From: Phascolomyces articulosus
Taxonomy: Eukaryota > Mucoromycota > Mucoromycetes > Mucorales > Lichtheimiaceae
DNA length: 64,000 nt
Direction of reading: 5' to 3'
Assembly: GCA_025677815.1 (NCBI GenBank)
Contig: JAIXMP010000046.1
Location: 1 to 64,000 of the forward strand
A model generated the notes under the pieces. It searched no databases, was not told where the DNA came from, and saw nothing but the letters and a program-made list of their open reading frames with translations. The translations under genes were made by a program, and so were the position numbers. This document shows positions 10,726 through 23,344 of the stretch, piece by piece. Position 1 is the first letter of the stretch, and every line of letters starts with the position of its first letter.

Positions 10726-13700
10726 ATGTCTTTGCCACTAGCAAGGCAACTGGCTGCTTCAACTCGCCAGAGAGGGCTCTTGTTACGATATTCACAACCA
10801 CAACACCAACAATACTTTTTGACAAGGGCAACTTCTACGATACCAACAAGTCGCTCTTATACAAGTGCAGCAACAGCAACAGCAGAACCACCTACTAATC
10901 AACATGCACCTGTCATTTTACCTAACCCTGCATTACAAGCTTTTCGTCATAATGCAAGAGTTATGCCTTCTACTATTGCAGAACAATTTGCTGTTTTGAA
11001 TGCTTGCATCCGATCGGGTGATATGGCTCGAGCTGAACGTATTATGAAAGAACTGCATCGAACAAAAACAGACGAAATGAAGACGTTCGCCGATCTACAT
11101 ATTTATAATACCTTTTTGAATGGTTTTGCAGAAGCTTCAAGTCCTATGGCACAAGAAAGTTTGATTTGGTTAGATAATATGAAGGCTTATGGTTTATCAC
11201 CAGATGCAAATTCTTATGCTATTGTTGCAAAGGCCTATTTAAAGTAAGCCACACTCATTTTTTTATATATTACGTTCCTTCTTTTTCTTTTTATATAAAA
11301 TAATGAATTCGTAAAGAGGGGGAAGAGGAAGGGGAAAGAGAGGTACCAGGAACTAAACAACAATTTATCATAACTACTAGGAATGGTGCGTATAAGAGAG
11401 CTAGAGCTATGCTCCAAGAAATGCAAGCAGAGACTTCAATTTCTGTCCAAGATGTTATTAAATCTGATTTTCTCACAGAATATGATGTGAATTTATTTCG
11501 AAAGGTAAGGTAGAAGAAGGACATGCAATAGAAAAATATTATCTTGTCAAAAGTGGTGGTTTTATAAGAAAAAAAATTTAACCTGTATTTAAAATTTACA
11601 ACAATAAAAACAGATTATCGACCAATCGGCAATGAATACCACCACTGAAATTCAAAAGTTATTACAAGAATTGGATGAAGCAACGACAGGTGTTTTAAAG
11701 GAAAGTAATATTCCCATGGAACATATTCATGACCATGCCGAAGCATCTGCTACTACTGCCGGAAATGTATCATCAGCTTCAGGAACACCATTATCCAATC
11801 AAGATATTATTGACAATGTACCCGAAGCACGACCTACCAAAGCCATGGGTGTTACCTTTTTACGAGAGCAATTACAAGCATTACAAGATCCTCACAAGGT
11901 AGCCAAAATGGACCCTTATGAACTTCAGATGGGATTGGAACAACAAGGCTATGATGTTGCAATGCAACGTTTAATTCATATGAAGGAATCAAGTCGAGAA
12001 CGAGGAGACACTTTAGGAGCCATGAATTTGACACCTTTAAAGAACATCATGTGGGAATGGCATCAAAAGACAGTCCCTTTGATTATCAAGGAAATTGAAG
12101 AATCTGATGCAATAAAAGGCCGCAGTCAGGAACGCCGTATGTATGGTCCCTTTTTGAAATTATTGAAACCGGAAACCTTGTCCATGATTACCATGTTGGA
12201 ATTGCTCCGGTTACACAACTCGTCGGGCATTGCAGATGGCATGAAGACCGCTCGTGCAGTCATTGATGTGGGTAAAGCCGTGGAAATGGAATACAATGCA
12301 GTTCAAATCAAACGATCCTCGGCAAAACGTGCTCAAAAGAATCATGAAGTGCATAATATGTTTGCCAGTGGTAAATTGTTTAATATGGCCATTCGACGGG
12401 CTCAGGTGGATATGATGAAACAACAAGAAGCTGCAGTGGGTGAGATGGTGGAATCGTCATCAGAAGGTGATACAGGTAGTTCAGGTCATAGTGAATGGAC
12501 TCCAGTGTGGCCAAGTACCATTCGTGCCAAAGTGGGAAGTGTATTGGCTAGTATCTTTATTGATGCTGCTAAAATTCCTGTACCAAGTTTCAATCCAGAA
12601 ACAGGGGAAAAAATGTAATTTCGTATTTCCTTCTTTGGGGAGAAGTGGATCGGGATGGACTATATATATATTTGATCTTATTCCTGTATAACTAGCAAAT
12701 GAACGAAAAATGACTGTTTTTTATTAATATATCATATAATATATCATATAGTATCGAACAAATTCCTGCATTTTTCCATACCTATCAATATGTCAAAGGT
12801 AAACGGGTTGGTATTATCAAGTTTTCCGAACCCTTGACGAAATTACTTTCACGTGAACCAGTTCGCGATACACTTCATCCACGTCTTTTGCCTATGATTG
12901 TTCATCCTCGCCCTTGGCTCTCCTATAATTCAGGTGGTTATCTTTCTGCCAAATCTTCTTGTATGCGTATTAAGGATTCACCCGAACAATTGGTCTATTT
13001 ACACAAAGCTTCAGAACAAGATCGAATCAATGCTGTATTGGCTGGTTTGGATGTTTTGGGTTCAACTCAATGGCGTGTGAATAAGAATGTATTTGATGTT
13101 GTGTTGGAAGCTTGGAATACTGGAGAAGCTGTTGCCGATATCCCGCCAGCTATTGATGAACCTGCACCATTGCCACCTAAACCCGAAAACTATGATACAG
13201 ATCCCAAAGCCAAATTTAACTGGGTGAATATGGTGAAACAACAACAAACGGAAGAAAAGAACAAGCATAGTTTACGGTGTGATGTGAATTATAAAGTGGA
13301 AACAGCTCGTGCAGTAAGTATTAAATGGAAGAAAAACGTTGATTTAATTTCAGTAGATAGTATCATCAATATACTTAATCCTTTAAATTTCTGTACAAAT
13401 AGTTTTTGAATTTGCCAATGTTTTTCCCTCATAACATGGATTTCCGTGGTCGTGCATACCCAATTCCACCTACATTAAATCATCTTGGTAATGATTTATG
13501 TCGTGGTATTTTAATGTTTGGTGAAGCCAAACCTTTGGGTGAACGTGGATGGAGATGGTTAAAGATTCATTTGGCCAATTTGTATGGTTATGACAAGTAA
13601 GTATTGCATTTAGTATGATGTAATACTATTATTAAAGAACTTTAAAAAACGATACATTGAAAAAGTGAGAGATGCTGATCAATTATTTTCTGGAATGATA

Positions 13701-15282
13701 TAGGCATTCGTTCTCTGAAAGAGAAAAATTCACAATTGAAAATTTACCCAACATTCTTGATTCAGTCGAAAACCCCTTGACTGGATCCCGATGGTGGCTC
13801 AACGCCGAATCACCATGGCAATGTTTGGCTGCTTGCTATGAAGTAGCTGCAGCTCATCAAAGTGGCAAACCAGAAGAATTCATGTCCCAAATTCCTATTC
13901 ATCAAGATGGTACTTGTAACGGTTTACAACATTATGCCGCGTTGGGTGGTGATTTAGCAGGTGCAGAAGCTGTCAATCTAGCACCTGGTGATCGACCTGC
14001 TGATGTCTATACTGGTGTTGCTGAAATTGTCAACAAATTGGTTGAGAAAGAAGCTGCGGAAGGAGATGAGTTGGCCAAGATCTTAGTTGGTAAAATTAGT
14101 CGTAAAGTCGTTAAACAAACCGTCATGACCAACGTGTATGGTGTTACATTTATCGGTGCCCGTCAACAAATTATTAATCGATTGCGTGAACGCGATGATA
14201 TCCCACCTGAAATGGTTTACAATTTAGCAGGCTACTTGGCAAGAAAGGTGTTTGCTTCGCTTGGTGAAATGTTTAATGGCGCACGTTTGATTCAAGATTG
14301 GCTTACAGATACAGCTCGACGTATTGCCAAGAGTATACCAGAAGAAGCATTAGTGGAAGCGGGTATTTTGGAAAAGAAAGCATCATCGTTGGGGACTAAC
14401 GACGAAAATATGGCGGCAGAATCAGAGGAGAATAAAGGTACCAAGAAAACCAAAAAGAAAGGACGTGGCTCTACCAAAAAGACATTTTCAGCACGAAATC
14501 CATCCTCGAATCAAATGACCTCGGTGATCTGGACTACACCTCTTGGATTACCTATTGTGCAACCTTATCGACGATCAGGAAAGAAACAAGTCGCAACATT
14601 GCTTCAAACTGTATTCATTGAAGATCCAGAAGCATCACGACCTGTCAATGCACTCAAACAAAGCACGGCCTTCCCACCCAATTTTGTTCATTCACTCGAT
14701 GCTACCCATATGCTTATGTCGGCAGTAGCCTGTCATGAACAAGGCATGACATTTGCTTCTGTTCACGATAGTTATTGGACTCATGCATGTGATGTTGATT
14801 CCATGAACAAGGTGATTCGTGATCAATTTATCGAACTTCATTCACAGCCCATTATGGAGAATTTGTATAATGAATTTTTGGAACGATACAAGGATTATAA
14901 GATTCCTGTTGTCAAGGAAATTGCCACTGGAAAGAGTAATAAGAAGGTCTCATCCAAGAAAGCAACTGACGCAGTAGAAGAAGATGCATTATTGTCATCA
15001 TCGAGTGATGTTGATTTTACAAATGGAAACGGAAATGAAATGAAGGAAGGAGAAAAGGATGCTATGGATGCATTATTTGGAACCGAAAATGATGACCCAG
15101 ATGATTTAGTTGACGAACTTGAGGCCGAAGCGGAACAAACACTTGAAGAACAACCCAAGGCCAGAAAAAGAACAGCACGTAAATACGATTATACATGGGA
15201 GAATTTGGAATTAGCACCACTTCCAAAGAAGGGTGAATTTGATATCAAACAAGTTCGAGAAAGTGATTACTTTTTCCATTAA
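10726..15282 (+). CDS. RPO41: Mitochondrial DNA-directed RNA polymerase
   Basis: T7-type single-subunit RNA polymerase that transcribes the mitochondrial genome. Six exons join in frame: 10726-11243, 11381-11504, 11614-12614, 12752-13313, 13403-13596 and 13704-15282, giving 1325 aa, close to the yeast length. The N-terminus is Arg/Ser/Ala-rich without acidic residues, as in a mitochondrial presequence. Next comes a PPR-like segment (residues about 85-170), then the polymerase domain. Seen directly: motif [15 protein letters not shown], motif [17 protein letters not shown] and motif [11 protein letters not shown], which carry the catalytic Asp residues and the fingers Lys/Tyr. A Lys/Ser/Gly-rich insertion and an acidic C-terminal extension (about 15000-15170) are lineage features. 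The start is the first ATG after a CT-rich tract. Confidence 0.96.
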
Positions 15283-15954
15283 AAAATTACTTAATTATTC
15301 AAAATGTACATATAAAAAATCCCTTTTTTCATCTTCCCTCCCCCTTTCTCCTCCTCCTCAGCTTCTTTAACCCTTCTCCACATTTTATTACTATTATATA
15401 CACACATTCTTACATTTTTTCTATTTCTTCGTTCACATTGCACCATTTTCTTTTTCTTTTTTTTGTTTTTGTTAGCATATATTCAATCCTTTCCCATTTT
15501 ATTTTATATTACAACAATGCATCATTTATTTCAGTTATTCTGTAAAAAATAAAATTCCAAGAGAAATTATTATTATTATTATTATTAATTCATTTAATTT
15601 ACGTTAATAAAATAAATAAAAATGATTAGAACGTCCCAGCGGTCTATAACCATTTTTAATTTATTTATTTGTGATGTATATTTACAAAAGAAATAAGAGC
15701 TCTCTATTTTTGAAATAAATATAAAAGAGGTGATAAATAGTAGTCATCGTGATCGTAATAAAATGTATTAATAGTATTTCAGATACTCTTATATAATAGT
15801 ATTTAAATTCAAGTCGTACAGCATTCCTTAATGCCAAAACAAAGACATATTGCGGCTAAACTATATACATATATAAAAAAAAACAAAATTTCCATCCAAT
15901 TGATATATAACTCTCTCAAAGGTATCCAATTAAATAATATATCACAATGATTAT
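15283..15954. other. AT-rich 3' region downstream of RPO41
   Basis: Pyrimidine-rich and AT-rich sequence with a TTA trinucleotide run (about 15569-15587). No gene seen. It probably holds the 3' UTRs of RPO41 and of the small minus-strand ORF. Confidence 0.6.
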
Positions 15955-16197
15955 TTACCATCCCCAACAACAAGCATCCTTTGTTCTCGAAGGTGTATCT
16001 CGTACAATCACTGTTTGTGGTGCTGGTGTCATTTCATAATAAATATGAGGTGTCGTTGGGTGTTGTTTTTTACCCCAAGGTTCAAATTCCAAAGGAGTTG
16101 GACTTGATGGGGCCCATTGCTCTGGTAAGGAATTACGTTTATTGGTGTTTTTGGTGTTGTTACCGTTACTGATTGTACTGTTGTTACTCATAAACAA
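15955..16197 (-). CDS. Small hypothetical protein, Cys-Trp C-terminus
   Basis: An uninterrupted minus-strand ORF of 80 codons with ATG at 16197 and a second ATG two codons in. It is preceded on its own strand by a long CT-rich tract (about 16230-16275), the same arrangement seen before other genes here. The protein is hydrophilic, Asn/Thr-rich at the N-terminus, Pro-rich in the middle, and ends DACCWGW. The paired Cys at the tail could be a lipidation or metal-binding site, which is inference only. No recognised domain. It lies between RPO41 and the eL33 gene, divergent from the latter. Confidence 0.4.
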   Translation of the reverse strand: MFMSNNSTISNGNNTKNTNKRNSLPEQWAPSSPTPLEFEPWGKKQHPTTPHIYYEMTPAPQTVIVRDTPSRTKDACCWGW

Positions 16198-16391
16198 GGG
16201 GAAATAATTCCTAACCCACCATGTAAAAAAAAAAAGGGGGAAGGAAAGGGTGAAAAGAGAGAGAGAGAAAGAGTGCGAAAAAGCTGCATGCCTACTTCCA
16301 CCCCACTTCTTTGAAATTTCAAACTCAGTGCATAGAAAGGACGATATGACAACGATAATATGATCTTTCCTTTTAACCCATCGCTATCGAA

Positions 16392-16939
16392 ATGTCTGAC
16401 CGGTAAAGATTGGATAGAGCATCTCTATGAAAATAAATACGAATCAAACGAATGGATGAATAGATGGATGGATGGATTAACGTTAAAAATATATATACAT
16501 ATATATATATATAATATGACACAGTTTGTACAGCAAGGGCCGCGTCCTCGGTTTCGAACGTGCTAAGCGTACTCAAAATCCCAATGTTTCGCTTCTCAAG
16601 CTTGAGGGTGTCCAAACTTCCAGCGATGCTCAATTCTACCTTGGCAAGCGTGTTGCCTATGTCTACCGTGCTAAGCGTGAAATTAACGGTTCAAAGATTC
16701 GTGTCATTTGGGGCCGTATCTCCCGTACTCACGGTACCAGCGGTGTCGTCAAGGCTCGTTTCCGCAAGAACTTGCCTGCTAAGACCATGGGCGCTAGCGT
16801 TCGTGTTGTAAGTTATCAAATATTATCATAAATGGGGAATTGATGATATATGTATTTACACAAGTGGATTTACCTATTTTGCATAAATTATTAATTATTA
16901 TTTTTAATTATTTAGATGCTTTACCCCTCTAACATTTAA
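16392..16939 (+). CDS. RPL33: 60S ribosomal protein eL33 (L35Ae family)
   Basis: Large-subunit ribosomal protein. Three exons: a tiny first exon of 11 nt (16392-16402, ATG TCT GAC CG), 16525-16807, and 16916-16939, which encodes MLYPSNI and a TAA stop. Joined, they give 105 aa with the family signatures [67 protein letters not shown] and the invariant C-terminal LYPSNI. The first junction uses an acceptor in ATGACACAG, which restores the conserved RLYSKG; the main exon alone has no ATG. Codon use is more biased than in neighbours, as expected for a highly expressed gene. Confidence 0.95.
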
Positions 16940-18560
16940 GTAATGGACACACTTGTATAATGTAAACAACCCATTAGCACAACGAAACCGCACAAACGAC
17001 CACAACAACAACACAACAACATACACATTCTTTCACGAATAATAAAAAAATATTTGTAAAAAACGAAACTATTTTTTTGTTATGCCTTTCTTTTTTTTTC
17101 TTTTTTTACGTTTGGAGAGATAGAAATAGATAGATAGAGATACCATGGCGTTTTTGGATACAAGTTTTGTAAGAAGGAAAGGTACCGTTAAGAAATAATT
17201 GTCGATTCCTCCCTCAGCCAATCATATATATATATATATCAACTTGTCAAACGTTATCTAGAATTGGCGTAACGCATCTCTACTGTACTTCGGATTAAAA
17301 AAAAAAGCAGAGTTTTTGTATCGAACGAGTTTAATATGAGCACATGGTTTTCGACAGAAGAGATACGTTTTTACTCGATTTGGAAAAAAGTTTGGATTAT
17401 CTATTAACTCAATAGTGTGAAATAATAAGCAAGGAGGACTTTAAGACGAGAGGGTGGGAAAAACAACCAGCAGTATTAACAAGATAGGGAAAAGAAAAAA
17501 AGATGTTGTTTTCTGGAACGGGTGTCTGGGGTAACCATTTACTAACCTTTTACATACTTAAGCAAGATCCTTCAAGCTGTGTATTAAAGAATATAACAAC
17601 GTTCAAATTAAAATTATCTCGCACATCATATTTTACACCGTTAATACATAATAATAGTAATTGTGCAGTAGTTAAAGTTGTTCATTTGTCATTATAGTAA
17701 AAAAGTAACAATATTTTCACAGGTACAAGAAGAACTTGTTTTTTTTCATTCATAAGGAAGGAAATGGGGTAAAATAGGCGTGTGTACTTTTATGCAATAA
17801 TGCGTGTGTGCGTTTTTTTAATTCAGAGATCCTCATTGCCTAGTGTTTTTTGTCACAGGGACAAATATTTCCAGAAATGTCATTGGGTCAATGTAAAGGT
17901 AATAAGCACAGTTTCTTCCATATGATACGAGTAATAATGATTATACGAATTTATTTATCATAGTTTTTCGTTGGTATAGAGATTTTGAAGTCTTACATTC
18001 CTCTCACTCTATATGTATCGATATATAAGGAGGTGAATGTTTATATATTTATTATATGTATAAATATGCGAGATATTAAGAATGAATCTATAGCGGTGAA
18101 TATATATTAAACACCATTTTTCGAAAAAAATAAAATAAAAATGACATCATACTCTTTCACTCCTTGCATTAAAAAGTAATTATAATGATTTGATTACCCA
18201 AAAGAATAATTCTATTAAGTATAAAGACAGAAAAATATATCGTGGGATAAAAAAGAAAGAAAGGTCCATGTTTGTCATAATGATGAAGACGAATAATAAT
18301 TCGAGAAAACAAGTTGTGTATTATAAAATGAGATAGATCATCTATCTCATTTTTAAAAAGGAGAGCGCGGAGAGGGCGGCGATAGACAGAAATGGAAATG
18401 AACGATCAAAAAGAAAGAGAGAGGAAGGAACCATGTCGGCTTTTATTTCGTCAGATGTCAAACAAGGGCTATAATAATAATAAACAAAAAAAAAGTCCTC
18501 TTCTTTTGAAATTTTTTTAGAAGCAACCGTGGGAACAAAAAATTTCCCACGGGTCAAAAT
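16940..18560. other. Long intergenic region upstream of HPPD
   Basis: No convincing gene. It contains TA dinucleotide runs (about 17223-17240), GA-rich stretches and several chance ORFs without family resemblance. The distal part probably includes the HPPD control region. Confidence 0.55.
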
Positions 18561-18570
18561 AGTATAAATA
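18561..18570 (+). promoter_or_regulatory. TATA box of the HPPD gene
   Basis: AGTATAAATA about 95 bp upstream of the ATG of the 4-hydroxyphenylpyruvate dioxygenase gene, followed by a T-rich and then C/T-rich leader (18600-18660). Position and context fit a core promoter. Confidence 0.5.
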
Positions 18571-18663
18571 TGACCACGTATAATTTCAATTCTTTGCTTC
18601 TTTTTTTATTCATCTTATAACTTCTTTAATTTCTAACCAAATAACCCTCCACTCTTATTCAAA

Positions 18664-20286
<1,623 letters not shown>

Positions 20287-22110
20287 TTGTTTTATTTTTT
20301 ATATCTTCCATCATTTTTCCTAGCCTATGTTTCTTCATTCCCCCTCTCAAAAAGAATATCATACAACCCTTTCACAAAAAATGCTACATGCATAACACCT
20401 ATTATATAAAAAGACATCCCTCTTTTATATTTTTGTAACTATCTCCCTTCCACAAATATTATTATTTTGTACATTGTACATCATTCAAATAAAGTATTTA
20501 CTATTATTTTCTTTTTTTTTTGCATACAAAAAAAACACAGCCATCTATTTCTTCTATTTGATTCTTTTGTTTCACCTATAACTATATTTAAAATGAGATC
20601 ATATAGAAAACTCAGAATACTACTAAAAAAATCACAATAGCGTTTATAGGGAAATGAGGTCATGTATACTATGTGTACCACGTTCGTGGGAAATTTTATG
20701 TTGGAAATATTCAAGTACACCAATGAAATGACAGCCTTGGGTCACATTTTTCATCTTCCGATTTCGAATGATGCGCAACTTTTCTACAACACCATGCCAA
20801 TGTTTTATGAATTGGGAAAAGATCTGTTAATTGACTTTATATATATACTTAAGTGTTTTGATTGTCGTATTTTTTTTTATACTCGAAATTACTTCATGTT
20901 ATGACTGCATTAATGAATTGTAAATGGTTGTTATTTGTAAATATATATATATTATCAAAGCTCATAAAATGGAAAATCAGGAGGTTAATACTTAATAAAT
21001 GGAATATCATTAGTATTATAATGGTATTTTGTTGAGGTTTTAAGATGAACTATGTTTTTTAGCTTAATATGAATCTTTGTGCTATCAACCAATCTAAACT
21101 TAACAGATGGTGAAACTGAAAATGCCATCAGCAATAATGATAGCGACTATTCAGTGTTTTTAAATACATTTAAGAATGTTGCAGTATTATTATTGTGAGA
21201 ATGTGCCTCATTATATAATAGATATAAAGTACACATTCAAAAGTCGCCCAGAACATCAATATTTTTTTTTGGCAGGGGAGCGGGAATTACTCTATCCTGC
21301 TGGTGGATAATCGATAATAGTAATGTTGATGTACCTCTACCCCTGCATATATCCCTGCCAATTTTTTCATTCTGGGAAAAGAAGTACATATTAATATTAC
21401 AAAGAATAGTAGTATATTGCGATAGCAATGATTATTGTGACATCTTGTATAAAGAATATCGAATATTTTGCTATCATTATATAGTTTTCATAGTAATCTA
21501 TCATAAATATACAACACACATAAAATGTCAGCGAAAACAATGGATACAATTATGCATCATATACCAGGATTTATTAATATTGCTATACCTTACTGTTTGC
21601 CTATTATGCTGTGAATGATTTCAGATAGCACGAACCGTATCTGATTTGTAGTATAAAATTCGTGAAATATCAGCAAAACCAAATCGAAAATTGAGATGCT
21701 TCAATCATGAAAGAAAACCCTCAATGCCTCGCTTTTTTTTTTTGGTAATCTACATAATACTGTTCCTTATGACCATTTTATTTGGGAATCGCTTTAATTT
21801 AGTCACCTCTTTTCTTACTGTCCCAATTTATTGGGTACATAAAATAATCTGATTTAATAAACAATGGACTTGGTGGAAACTCCTGGGTACACTATTTGTT
21901 GCATTTTAATTTACAAGTAAGCGAAGGTTTTCCAAGGGTGAAGAGGAAGGCAAAGTAACCCTATGGTGTTCCAAAAAATAAAAAAAAAAAAAATAAGCAC
22001 CACGATGGTGTTCATTTCGTAATATAATCGCCACAGTGAAAAGGTGAGTGAGAGAATGCTCTTTATAGCGTTTCGTGCTTCAAAATAAAAATGTGGGTTT
22101 TCCACAGATC
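20287..22110. other. Intergenic, no convincing gene
   Basis: 3' region of HPPD, then AT-rich DNA. An 80-codon plus-strand frame (20662-20904) and a 63-codon minus-strand frame (21237-21428) have no recognisable family. A small TIR-bounded segment at 21262-21370 is listed separately. Confidence 0.5.
21262..21370. repeat. Small inverted-repeat element (MITE-like)
   Basis: The segment begins TTTTTTTTTGGCAGGG and ends CCCTGCCAATTTTTT, so the ends are inverted repeats (T-run plus GGCAGGG at 21271-21277 against CCCTGCC at 21353-21359). An internal second CCCTGC lies at 21340-21346. It is about 100 bp long, more GC-rich than its surroundings, and has no coding potential. MITE-like in form; no second copy is visible in this window. 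Confidence 0.35.
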
Positions 22111-22112
22111 AA

Positions 22113-22530
22113 GATGAAAACAACATCAATGGAAGAAACGATCACTTTGCATAATACTGATAATGATCAGCCAAACATTATTTTTATGTTAATGGACAGA
22201 TGATTTGGATGTAAGAATATATTTTTTGGGTTACATGCCGAGCCTTCCGACATATTTAATTCAAGATGACACTGTTTATCAAAGCCATTATTTTACAGTT
22301 TCCCGACATTATCCAAACCGTGTTAGTTTATTACGAAGTCAATATACACATAATTACAAAGTGTGTAAAAGAGTGTGTCCCTTTCTTTTTCGTTCAGCTT
22401 GTTGGTATATTTGAAAATTTTTGGTGCATCCCTAATTCGATGTACCACAGGTGTAGCATTTCCTCGTGGGGCTTATAAGCAGTTTAGTGAATTAAATCTT
22501 GGAGGAGATATCTTCCAGTATGATGGATGT
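22113..22530 (+). pseudogene. Sulfatase remnant (N-terminal part)
   Basis: Several frames together resemble the start of a formylglycine-dependent sulfatase, which hydrolyses sulfate esters. QPNIIFMLMD (22172-22200) matches the metal-binding N-terminus; MPSLPTYLIQDD leads to HYPNRVSLLRSQYTHN (22300-22350), where the family has C-x-P-S-R as the modified catalytic site; PRGAYKQFSELNLGGD (22462-22508) matches the following segment. The gene is broken by a TGA after MLMD, frame changes and further stops, and the catalytic Cys and Ser are replaced. It is therefore dead. The rest of the gene is not clearly visible downstream. Confidence 0.65.
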
Positions 22531-23340
22531 AGAAGTTTCTTTTGAAATTTATATTGTTTTGAATAATAATGTTTGCTTAAATGGCCACAGAAGGTAGGGT
22601 ATTCTACTCGCTAATTGCTGATTACTAATTATTGATTTATTATTATTAAACAACATAATTATCCTTTCATGTGGTATTAACCTATGAATATGACTGCAAA
22701 CTTTAAAGCAAAATTTATCTATCTTAAGAAAAGGATATAAACATCTTTATAAACTTCGTATAAGTTAGTCGTATTACATTATGCAGGAGTTTAGTAAGCG
22801 GAAAAAATGTTCTCTGAAAGAGTTCGACTTTTATACATTATCAGTCATGTCACGAATTGATTGCTTTTACATGCATATTTGATTTTATGTACGTGGTATC
22901 TTGCAACCTATAATCATATTAACAAAGTAATACCGAGTTATAACGATTTGGAGAAAAGTGTTGGGAAAGAATAATATAAATACCTTTTTGGTTTGATTTT
23001 TTTCTCCCTAATTAATGAGCAATGACCACTCAGTTTAGCACGTAACATATGACTGCTATATAACATGTAAGGTAGATCAGTCCCCAAATGAAAATATGCT
23101 GCAGAATACAAATGGAAGTATTGAATTCCAAGATGTACTTTTTTTTGCCAATATTTTTATAAATAATACAATATCCTATATCTACATTACTCTATTATAT
23201 TTTCCATATTATTACAGTATCATAATAATAAGATAAAAATAACATATAAAGTACTCAACAAAATGATATAATGTATTATAGGCTTTTATGTATACATGTT
23301 ATTTCTTACTTTAATTTAATCTTTCACGCAATTATTATTA
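22531..23340. other. AT-rich decay region, nothing recognised
   Basis: No open frame of useful length and no recognisable protein similarity. It may include the degraded remainder of the sulfatase. Confidence 0.4.
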
Positions 23341-23344
23341 TATA

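Noticed and set aside
17503..17697. 64-codon ORF upstream of HPPD
   Set aside because: Isolated, no domain, composition like the surrounding AT-rich DNA.
18342..18557. 71-codon minus-strand ORF next to the HPPD promoter
   Set aside because: Overlaps the HPPD core promoter region, has no recognisable motif, and is probably chance.
20662..20904. 80-codon ORF downstream of HPPD
   Set aside because: Hydrophobic chance-like composition; no homology recognised and no intron context.
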